From IMG/VR virus record IMGVR_UViG_3300032156_001600, positions 1 to 25,459 of that record: a stretch of 25,459 nt of DNA. One strand, written 5' to 3'. Of this stretch, positions 6,636 through 12,605 are shown piece after piece (the first letter of the stretch is position 1; every line of letters begins with the position of its first letter). The notes beneath the pieces were generated by a model. The model had not been told where the DNA came from. It worked only from the letters and a program-made list of their open reading frames with translations, and did not search any database. The translations under genes were made by a program, and so were the position numbers. Source of the stretch: a virus.

Positions 6636-7463
6636 ATGAAGATGAGGCGTTGGTGGGTGAGGTGGGCGGCGGCGATGATGGTGGGAGGCGCAATGCTGGC
6701 GGCGGGCGGGTGCGGACGGGCGGGATCGAAGTCGCCGCCGCTGGAGCGAATCCAGGCGGCGACGGGCGAATTGCGAACGCAATTGCCCGCGATGAAGACC
6801 GAGGCGGCCGCCATCGGCAAGGAAACGGCCGAGCCGGTGACGCGGGTGCGGGCCGGGCGGATCGTGGGCGGGGCGGACGCCTGCCTGACGGCGGTCGGGC
6901 GGCTCGACCAGGCGACAGTGGCGGTTGGTAAAGAGACGGCGGATCTGCGCACGGCGAATGCGCGGCTCGCGGAAGGTAAGGACCGCGAGCGAGATAAGTG
7001 GCTGGTCTGGATGGGCTTGGCCGTCGTAGCTCTGGGACTGGCGATCGGGGCATTGCTCGCTTGGCGGAGGCGGCTCGGGACAGGCCTCACGGTGTGCGGC
7101 GCGGGCGTGGCGGCAGGGTTGTTGTTCTTTATTTTGCCAGACCTGGTGCAGGTGGTGCGGGACTTTCTCTGGATCGTACGGCTGGCGATCTGGGCGGTGG
7201 CAGCCGCGGTGGTCGCGGCGGCGGGGTATGGCGTTTATCGGCTGTGGAAGGCATGGCGGCAGCGGGGACAGGCCAACAGTGAGCTGGTGCGTTTTAACGA
7301 GGCGGTGAAGAAGTTGCTGCCGGATGGTATACGCGAGCAGGTGTTCGGCAAGCCGATGCCGCCGCCTGACAAGGGACTGGCGGGAACGATGCAGTCGGCA
7401 GTTACCGAGCATATTGTGGCGGCCGAACGGGAACTCCTCGGTGGGGCGGGAGCGGCGGGTTAG
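6636..7463 (+). CDS. lipoprotein-like membrane protein with coiled region and three TM segments
   Basis: 275 residues with an AAAGGAG ribosome binding site. The N-terminus has a basic start (MKMRRWWVRW), a hydrophobic core (AAAMMVGGAMLAAGG) and Cys26, resembling a lipoprotein signal, although the -3 residue is Ala rather than Leu. Residues 32-120 are helical and charged and could form a periplasmic coiled stalk. Three transmembrane segments follow at about 122-143, 149-168 and 178-203, and then a soluble, charged tail to the C-terminus. An envelope role is clear, and the position before packaging genes would fit a holin or spanin-like lysis protein or a superinfection-exclusion factor. No family is recognised. 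It is the last gene before the gene-poor junction. Confidence 0.6.
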   Translation: MKMRRWWVRWAAAMMVGGAMLAAGGCGRAGSKSPPLERIQAATGELRTQLPAMKTEAAAIGKETAEPVTRVRAGRIVGGADACLTAVGRLDQATVAVGKETADLRTANARLAEGKDRERDKWLVWMGLAVVALGLAIGALLAWRRRLGTGLTVCGAGVAAGLLFFILPDLVQVVRDFLWIVRLAIWAVAAAVVAAAGYGVYRLWKAWRQRGQANSELVRFNEAVKKLLPDGIREQVFGKPMPPPDKGLAGTMQSAVTEHIVAAERELLGGAGAAG

Positions 7464-7515
7464 GCCTCAAAGCCGCGCCCCCACCGCCTGTGGGTCCTTT
7501 CCGGTGGATTGAGGC
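7464..7515 (+). promoter_or_regulatory. nested inverted repeat after the membrane-protein gene
   Basis: GCCTCAA (7464-7470) pairs with TTGAGGC (7509-7515), and inside it CCACCG (7481-7486) pairs with CGGTGG (7502-7507). An alternative hairpin, CCCAC (7480-7484) with GTGGG (7490-7494), is exclusive with the inner one. There is no U-tract, so a plain intrinsic terminator is not supported. It lies directly after a stop codon at a module boundary. Confidence 0.45.
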
Positions 7516-7684
7516 GCGCGGTCGTTTTAAGAGGGCGCGCAAAGCGTGCACGAAATGTTTTTTTTGGCCATTTCGTCGCCTCTGGGCGGCGGCAGCCGCG
7601 GCGTTCGCGGCGGCGGGGAACGATATTATCGCGCGTGCGCGCGGTCCGATTATATGCGCGCGAACCTTAGAACCTGCGCGCGCG
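7514..7684. other. gene-poor module junction with five GCGCGC runs; candidate cos/pac or control region
   Basis: No supported gene lies here. GCGCGC-type runs occur at 7514-7520, 7535-7540, 7637-7643, 7656-7662 and 7676-7684, separated by AT-rich patches (TCGTTTTAAG, CGATATTATC, CGATTATATG). An 8-bp inverted repeat ACGAAATG (7550-7557) and CATTTCGT (7569-7576) encloses a T8 run. TATTAT (7624-7629) resembles a -10 box but no -35 box is clear. The position directly upstream of the small terminase matches where lambda-type phages place cos; this is an inference from layout. From 7685 to 7877 only short frames such as 7693-7743 (16 codons) are seen. Confidence 0.4.
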
Positions 7685-7877
7685 ATCAATAGATGCGGCC
7701 GAAAGCATCGGCGGCGGCGAATGCGAAAAAAACGAAGAGTTAGGCCGACCAGCAAGCGGCGAGTGAATCATGGCGACCGGCGGCGGGGTGACGGTAGTGC
7801 CCCGCCCCGATGCGTGAGGCGCATCGGCGAGGCCGGCGGCGAGCTGGCGGACGGCGTGGCGGCGGGCGCAGCGCCGG

Positions 7878-8078
7878 TTGGCGGCGGAAGCGGGCCTGGG
7901 GTCGGCGGCGGACCGGGCGGTGGCGCTGCGGCGGCTCAACGACCTTTACGGCCGCGCGGTGAAGGCGCAGGACCTGGACCTGGCGCTGGCGGTGCAGAAG
8001 GAAATCGACCGGATGGGCCGGCTGGATCGCGTTCCCGGCGGCGCCGAGGAAAGGCTGATGTTCGGCGGTGACGAGTGA
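7878..8078 (+). CDS. small packaging-operon protein; start uncertain, frame continues upstream past a TGA
   Basis: 66 residues if read from the TTG at 7878. The core, LNDLYGRAVKAQDLDLALAVQKEIDRM, is a convincing helical hairpin of the kind seen in short proteins next to phage small terminases. It ends in GAGTGA, overlapping the GTG start of the small terminase. Upstream, the same frame stays open to a TGA at 7815-7817, and the sequence before the TTG (WRTAWRRAQRR) also looks coding. Beyond the TGA, the frame continues to an ATG at 7770 (MATGGGVTVVPRPDA). The gene may therefore be a longer one (7770-8078) interrupted by a nonsense codon or a base error, or may use the TTG or an unusual start. 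There is no good ribosome binding site for the TTG. Confidence 0.5.
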   Translation: MAAEAGLGSAADRAVALRRLNDLYGRAVKAQDLDLALAVQKEIDRMGRLDRVPGGAEERLMFGGDE

Positions 8079-8749
8079 GCGGAGTGGACGAGAGGGCGGC
8101 GGAGCGGGCCGCCAGGGAAGCGCCGGGGCGATGCGGCCGGTACCTGGTCAACGGCCGGCAGTTGGCGGGTATCTTCGGCGTGACCCCGCGGACAGTGCAG
8201 AATTGGCGCGGCCAGCGGGGCCTGCCGGCGGTGGCGCGGGATCGCTACGACCTGGCGGAAATCATCCCATGGTACGTCAATTGGCAGGTGGCCGAGCGGC
8301 TGCCGGCCGGCGGCGACGAGGCCAGGCTGCTCAAGGCTCAGGCGGACGAACGCGAGGAGAAGGCGCTGCTGGTGGAGTTGCGGCGGCGGGAACGGGCGGG
8401 CGAGCTGGTGCTGACAGTGACGGTGGAGCGGGAATGGACGGAGCGAGTGTTGGCGGTGAAGGAGGCGCTGCTGGCCCTGCCGGTGAAAATCGGCCGGCAA
8501 ATGGTCGGGATGACCGAAGCGACGGAGGCGGAGCGGATCGTCCGCGGCGAGATCGTCGAGTGCCTGACGCACTTCGCCGCCGGCGAACAGCAGGCGGCGG
8601 CCGGGCGAATGTTCGCCCAGGTCCTGGCGGCGGCGCTGGCGCAACGGCTGGCCAAGGGTCAACGGGCCGCGGCGCTGCGGCGGCGGATCGCCGAGATATT
8701 AGGCGATGATCCCTGGTCGGCGGCGGAGGAAATAGCAGGATGTCATTAG
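8075..8749 (+). CDS. terminase small subunit, Nu1-like
   Basis: 224 residues starting with GTG that overlaps the previous stop (GTGA). Residues about 22-65 form a MerR/Nu1-type winged HTH: YLVNGRQLAGIFGVTPRTVQNWRGQRGLPAVARDRYDLAEIIPWYV, with the recognition helix VTPRTVQNWR and the wing-to-Asp-leu pattern used by lambda Nu1. The middle is a long charged helix (EARLLKAQADEREEKALLVELRRRERAGELV), the expected oligomerisation segment. The C-terminus would contact the large subunit. Small terminases recognise the packaging site, probably in the gene-poor stretch just upstream. The gene is followed by two inserted genes before the large subunit, unlike lambda where they are adjacent. Confidence 0.85.
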   Translation: MSGVDERAAERAAREAPGRCGRYLVNGRQLAGIFGVTPRTVQNWRGQRGLPAVARDRYDLAEIIPWYVNWQVAERLPAGGDEARLLKAQADEREEKALLVELRRRERAGELVLTVTVEREWTERVLAVKEALLALPVKIGRQMVGMTEATEAERIVRGEIVECLTHFAAGEQQAAAGRMFAQVLAAALAQRLAKGQRAAALRRRIAEILGDDPWSAAEEIAGCH

Positions 8750-9321
8750 CCGAGAGAACGGAACCGGGCGAGTCGGCGCTGCGCCTGTGTTATGAGCACG
8801 GCGCAACGCTGGAGATTTTCGTTGCCCGCGGCGAAGAGGGACACGTTCTCCGCCTGAGTTATGGGCGGGAAATGCTGGCGATAGAATTGCCGGCGGAACA
8901 AAGCGAATGGATCGGCAGGTTCCTGCTGGGCGGCGGATCAGCGCCGGCCCCGGCGCCCACGAATGGCGCGGCGGCCAGCGCGGTCGCGGATCGAATCGTG
9001 CAGGCCGTCGGCGCGACGACGGGTTTTAGTGGGGAAGATTTGCTTGGGCCGAGCAGAAAGCATTATCTTTCGGCGGCGCGCGCCATTGCGATGTATGTCC
9101 TGTGCCACCAGCAACAGATGTCGCAATCTCGCGTGGCGAGGATGTTCCACCGTCACCCGTCAGCGGCGCACCAAGCCTGTCGGCGGACCTCCGCTTGGAT
9201 TTCGCGGCGGTCGTTCCCTAAATGTGGCGGCGGCGGCAAAAAACTGGCGGCGGCGCTGGCGGCGGCATCGGCGGCCTGGGCGGCGGCCACGTGCGCGACG
9301 GCGGCAAACGGCAATCCATGA
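8740..9321 (+). CDS. DnaA domain IV-like DNA-binding protein
   Basis: 193 residues; the ATG overlaps the end of the small terminase gene. Residues about 97-150 match the DNA-binding domain IV of the replication initiator DnaA: DLLGPSRKHYLSAARAIAMYVLCHQQQMSQSRVARMFHRHPSAAHQACRR, including the DL-x-G-x-SR start, the ARxIAMYL helix and the F-x-R-HPSAxH signature-like segment that reads the DnaA box. No AAA+ domain is present. Residues 1-65 are beta-rich (LRLCYEHGATLEIFVARG, HVLRLSYGREMLAIELP). The C-terminal 40 residues are Ala/Gly-rich and low-complexity. Such stand-alone domains could bind host DnaA boxes, compete with DnaA, or direct packaging or transcription. The placement inside the terminase operon is unusual. 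Confidence 0.75.
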   Translation: MSLAERTEPGESALRLCYEHGATLEIFVARGEEGHVLRLSYGREMLAIELPAEQSEWIGRFLLGGGSAPAPAPTNGAAASAVADRIVQAVGATTGFSGEDLLGPSRKHYLSAARAIAMYVLCHQQQMSQSRVARMFHRHPSAAHQACRRTSAWISRRSFPKCGGGGKKLAAALAAASAAWAAATCATAANGNP

Positions 9322-9368
9322 GAACCAGGTCGGAGCGCCGCTGGCGATAGCGAGCCGAAGGACCCCGT

Positions 9369-9986
9369 ATGGCTGACTTCTGGCGAGAGCAAAGGCGGAG
9401 CGAAGTGATGAGCTTGATTCCGGATAGTCATTGGTGCCCGGTGCGCGACGGGGACGCGGCCGCGCGGGCGCTGTACCGGCGGCATTACTCTTGCCGATCC
9501 TATCGGGACTATCGCCGCCAAAAAAAAATTGTTGGGCCGGGAGAGTATGTGCTGATGATTACAGCGGATGAATCAGCCCTGTTTTGCTGGAAGCGTTTTA
9601 TCGACGGGTCGGGGCAGCGAGGAGTCTGCTGTTCGATATTTCGGAACGAAGGGCCGTGCCTATCGAGTGCGCTGATCCGGGAAGCGTGCGACATAGCTTG
9701 GCGACGCTGGCCGGGCGCCCGCCTCTATACCTACGTGAACCGGCGGAAAGTGCAGTCCCGGAATCCTGGATATTGTTTCCAATGCGCCAGCTGGCGGCGA
9801 GCGGGCCGGACCAAGGGAGGATTGCTGGTGTTTGAGATCCTGCCTCAGGTGTTGATGGATACCGGCCCCGGCGGCCCCGCCCAAGACTGCGACGACGCGG
9901 TTGAACGCCGGGCGGCGGAAGGCCGGCGGAGTCATCTTAAAAAATGGTGCAATGGACGGCGCGAGAGCGGGCGGCCTGGCGGGTGA
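9369..9986 (+). CDS. conserved phage protein, possibly GNAT/Mom-like
   Basis: 205 residues, preceded by AAGGA at 9358-9362; an internal ATG at 9408 with GGAG is an alternative start that begins at MSLIPDSHW. I recognise the pattern HWCPVRDGDAAARALYRRHYS, then GPGEYVLMITAD-SALFCWKRF, then GVCCSIFRNEG, SSALIREACDIAWRRWPGARLYTYV and NPGYCFQCASWRRAG as a widespread phage family of unknown function. The layout of an HY motif, a strand pair, a helix after SSxLIREA, and NPGxCFxxAxW before a Gly turn resembles acetyltransferase-fold proteins such as the Mu DNA modification protein Mom, but this resemblance is distant and unproven. It carries an A9 tract at 9520-9528. It overlaps the large terminase start by 43 bases. 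Confidence 0.6.
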   Translation: MADFWREQRRSEVMSLIPDSHWCPVRDGDAAARALYRRHYSCRSYRDYRRQKKIVGPGEYVLMITADESALFCWKRFIDGSGQRGVCCSIFRNEGPCLSSALIREACDIAWRRWPGARLYTYVNRRKVQSRNPGYCFQCASWRRAGRTKGGLLVFEILPQVLMDTGPGGPAQDCDDAVERRAAEGRRSHLKKWCNGRRESGRPGG

Positions 9987-11923
9987 CGGCGCCGCGGCCG
10001 GTGGCGGTCTGGGCGGCCGAGACCATTCGGTTGACCGGGAAGATGGGCCTGGCGGCGACGGGGATGTATGACGTGGAATTGACGCCCTGGGTCAAGCCGC
10101 TCTACGCGGCATATGAAGACGCGCGGGTGGAATCGATCACCTGGGTGGCGGCGGCGCAGATCGGCAAGAGTCTGTCCGTGCAGGTGCTCATTGGCTGGGT
10201 GATCGACCAGGACCCCAGCAACATTTTATATTTTTTCGACACGGACGCCAACGCCAAATACGCCAGCATGCACCGGATACAGAAGATGATAGACGGGCAC
10301 GCGGCCCTGCGGGCCAAGGTTGACCCGCCGCGCAAGCGACAGAAATTGGAGATCTGCTACGACGGGGGGGTATTGAGTTTGTGCGGGGCGAACAGCGTCT
10401 CGCAACTGGGCAACAAATCCGCCCCGCGGGTGATGCGCGACGAAACCAGCAAGTGGCGGGACAAACTGGGCATCGAGGCCGGGGCGCTGGACCTGGCCGA
10501 GCAGCGGCTCAAGGGCCAGTATCGCCGCAAGCTGGTTGATATCTCGACGCCGGTGCAGGAGGGCGACCCGATTCTCAAACAGTACGCCCAGAGCGACCAA
10601 GGGGTATGGATGGCGCCCTGCCCGCGCTGCGGGGAATACCAGACGCTGCGCTGGGAGCAGATGCGCTGGCCGAAGGATGAGACGGGCCGCAGCGCCGCCC
10701 CCGCGGCGGCGCGGGAGGGGGCCTGGTATGAGTGCCAGGGGTGCCGCGGCCGGATCGATGAACACGAGAAGCGCTGGATGACGGCCCGCGGCCGCCGGGT
10801 ATGCAGCGCTTATGAAGCGGCGCGGGTGCTGGGCGCCGGCGCCGGGGGGGCGGGGCCCGGCCAGGAGGATGAGCGGATCATGGTCCTGACCGAGGGCGAG
10901 CCGGCCGAAGAGGCCGACTGGAGGATTGATCTGCCAGACGGGCGGCGGCGGCGCTACCGGTTGCGGGACGGCGGGAGGCGGAGCCGGGCGTTCGGGCTGC
11001 ACCTGTCGCGGCTTTATTCGCCGTTCGAGAGCTGGGGGCAGATGGTCGAGGAGTTCCTGCACTGCCGCGACGACCTGTCGGCGCTGCAGGCGTTCGTCAA
11101 CGCCGCCTTGGTGCAGCCTTGGAAGCGACGGGCCGAGACCCTCGAGGTCGAGGAAATCACCGCTCATCTAGACGGAACGCTTCGGCTGGGCGCCGTGCCG
11201 GCGGGTTACGATTTGCTGACCATCGGCGTGGACGTGCAGCTTTCGTTCCTCGCCTACAGCGTCTGGGCCTGGCGGGAGGACCGGGCCCGCGCGCTGGTCG
11301 AGACGGCGCGGGTGGCGGGGTTCGAAGACCTGGCCGGGGTGATAGCGTCGCGCTGGCCCGCGGCCGGCGACGGCGAAGAACTGGGCGCGGCCATCGTGTT
11401 CATCGACAGCGGCTACCGTACGACGGAGGTCTATGATTTCTGCCGGGCGCACGCGGCGCAATGCCTGGCGATCAAGGGCGAGGCGACCAACGTGCGCGGG
11501 CAAGTATCGGTAAGCCGGCTGGACAAGTATCCCGACGGCAAGGTCATGCCCGGCGGTCTGCGGATCGGACTGGTGCACGGCGACACGTTCAAGAGCGAGT
11601 TTTTCGATTGGGCGGCGGACACGCGGCCGGAGGCCCGCCGCGGGGAATGGCCGGCCCGATCGGTGCGGCTGCCGAGCGATACGCCGGAGAGGTTCCTGGC
11701 GAGCCTGGGCAGCGAGCAGCGGGTGGAGGTGAAGGACCGGCGCGGCCGCGTGCGGCAGGAATGGCGGGTCCGGCGGAGGGAGCTGACGCACGAGTTGGAC
11801 AGCATGGTGTACGCGGCGGCGGCGTTCTGGCACATCTTCCATTGGTGGACGACCGGGAGACGTCAGCCGCCGCCGGCGGTCGGGCCCGTCGAGGCGGGCG
11901 GCAAGATACGAACGCAGTATTAG
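9944..11923 (+). CDS. terminase large subunit, gpA family
   Basis: 659 residues, close to lambda gpA length. The ATPase domain shows a variant Walker A, AAAQIGKS (residues 69-76), the Walker B-like VMRDE (163-167) and the adjacent STPVQEGDP coupling motif. A zinc-ribbon-like insertion follows, with CPRCG at 226-230 and a second CQGC later. The nuclease domain begins with TIGVDVQLSFLAYSVWAWRED, giving a catalytic Asp, and continues with VFIDSGYRTTEVYDFCRAH and the final HELDSMVYAAAAFWHIF segment typical of gpA. It pumps and cuts DNA into the procapsid, so packaging probably proceeds through cohesive ends as in the gpA family. The start overlaps the preceding gene. Confidence 0.95.
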   Translation: MVQWTARERAAWRVTAPRPVAVWAAETIRLTGKMGLAATGMYDVELTPWVKPLYAAYEDARVESITWVAAAQIGKSLSVQVLIGWVIDQDPSNILYFFDTDANAKYASMHRIQKMIDGHAALRAKVDPPRKRQKLEICYDGGVLSLCGANSVSQLGNKSAPRVMRDETSKWRDKLGIEAGALDLAEQRLKGQYRRKLVDISTPVQEGDPILKQYAQSDQGVWMAPCPRCGEYQTLRWEQMRWPKDETGRSAAPAAAREGAWYECQGCRGRIDEHEKRWMTARGRRVCSAYEAARVLGAGAGGAGPGQEDERIMVLTEGEPAEEADWRIDLPDGRRRRYRLRDGGRRSRAFGLHLSRLYSPFESWGQMVEEFLHCRDDLSALQAFVNAALVQPWKRRAETLEVEEITAHLDGTLRLGAVPAGYDLLTIGVDVQLSFLAYSVWAWREDRARALVETARVAGFEDLAGVIASRWPAAGDGEELGAAIVFIDSGYRTTEVYDFCRAHAAQCLAIKGEATNVRGQVSVSRLDKYPDGKVMPGGLRIGLVHGDTFKSEFFDWAADTRPEARRGEWPARSVRLPSDTPERFLASLGSEQRVEVKDRRGRVRQEWRVRRRELTHELDSMVYAAAAFWHIFHWWTTGRRQPPPAVGPVEAGGKIRTQY

Positions 11924-11938
11924 CAGGAGACCTAGGCG

Positions 11939-12157
11939 ATGAGTAAGAGCAGAAGACAGCAGGAGGCGGGCGACAAGCAGAGCACGGCAGCCGGCGCGGC
12001 GGCGACGGTCCGCTGGACCTTTCCTTCGGGCAGCCGGTGCCCTCGTTGCGGGAGCGCTCAGACGCGGGCGGTGAGCACCCAAGGCAGAGTGCAGTACCGG
12101 CAATGCCAGGCGCCCATTTGCCGACACCGCTACCACCAGTTTGGCCGGGAGATGTGA
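11939..12157 (+). CDS. small zinc-ribbon protein
   Basis: 72 residues with AGGAGA at 11925-11930. After a basic N-terminus, RCPRCGSAQTRAVSTQGRVQYRQCQAPICRHRYHQFG carries C-x2-C and later C-x4-C plus His residues, enough for a zinc ribbon, probably with a His contribution near the end. Such tiny proteins sit between terminase and portal in other phages, and are thought to be DNA-binding or transcription-type regulators (zinc ribbon, Ogr/Com-like). Com of phage Mu is a zinc-finger regulator of mom, and a Mom-like candidate is present just upstream, but homology is not shown. The stop codon lies inside the 34-bp palindrome. Confidence 0.7.
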   Translation: MSKSRRQQEAGDKQSTAAGAAATVRWTFPSGSRCPRCGSAQTRAVSTQGRVQYRQCQAPICRHRYHQFGREM

Positions 12158-12187
12158 AAAAGTTTACAACATTGTAAACTTTTTCAC
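12154..12187. promoter_or_regulatory. 34-bp AT-rich perfect palindrome
   Basis: GTGAAAAAGTTTACAA (12154-12169) and its exact complement TTGTAAACTTTTTCAC (12172-12187) flank a CA. It overlaps the stop codon of the zinc-ribbon gene and is strikingly AT-rich in a GC-rich genome. Read as RNA, the centre (GTTTACAA/TTGTAAAC) with A5 and T5 flanks resembles a weak bidirectional terminator. Read as DNA, each half with its flank resembles a Rex-type operator. I cannot choose between the two. Confidence 0.75.
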
Positions 12188-12338
12188 TTATGGGGGGGTT
12201 TTTCGTGGCGGCGTGAAAAAAAAGGCGCCTAGATTGCCGATGTCGGCCGGGATCGGACCGGTAGGCAAGGCGGCCGTGCAGGGGCCTGCATCCTCGGCAT
12301 GGCCGCCGCGCTCTTGGGACAAGGCCGGGAGTTGAGGC
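12188..12338 (+). other. non-coding gap between zinc-ribbon gene and W-position gene
   Basis: No supported gene. It contains a G7 run, an A8 run (12216-12223), and TGCAGG (12277-12282) and CCTGCA (12285-12290) as a 6-bp inverted repeat with a GG centre. A 64-codon frame crosses it but begins within the previous gene and shows no family pattern. Confidence 0.4.
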
Positions 12339-12605
12339 ATGGCGATCGGCAGCGCCAGCACACTGGCGGAGGTGCTGGTCCAGTACAACGGCAACCTGGA
12401 TTGGGATGGCGACCTGACGAAGGCGGCGGCGGCGCTGGAGGCGGTGCGCTGGTTGCTGGTGAATCGGCCGGCTTCGATGATCCGCGAGGGTCACCGACTC
12501 GATTACGCCGCGCTGGACGCCCAGCGGCAGGAACTGGAGAGGTTCGTGCGGGCTGGTCGGGCTACGGGTCGGGTGAGTTTCACGCAGGGGAGGGCCTTGC
12601 CATGA
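12339..12605 (+). CDS. small head protein at gpW position
   Basis: 88 residues. The protein is mostly helical: STLAEVLVQYNG, DLTKAAAALEAVRWLLVNRPASMIREG, DYAALDAQRQELERFVR. Lambda places gpW (a small head-completion protein) between terminase and portal, and this gene has that position and similar size, but its sequence does not show the gpW signature that I know, so the role is inferred from synteny. Its stop overlaps the portal ATG (ATGA), so production is coupled. The ribosome binding site is weak (TTGAGG). Confidence 0.65.
   Translation: MAIGSASTLAEVLVQYNGNLDWDGDLTKAAAALEAVRWLLVNRPASMIREGHRLDYAALDAQRQELERFVRAGRATGRVSFTQGRALP

Noticed and set aside
7490-8071. 193-codon + frame crossing the gene-poor junction
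   Set aside because: It is Gly/Ala/Arg/Pro low complexity and its second half is an out-of-frame reading of the small packaging gene, whose own frame has a convincing helical core. A frameshift joining the two cannot be excluded.
12141-12335. 64-codon frame through the palindrome
   Set aside because: Starts inside the zinc-ribbon gene, translates the palindrome, and has no ribosome binding site or family pattern.
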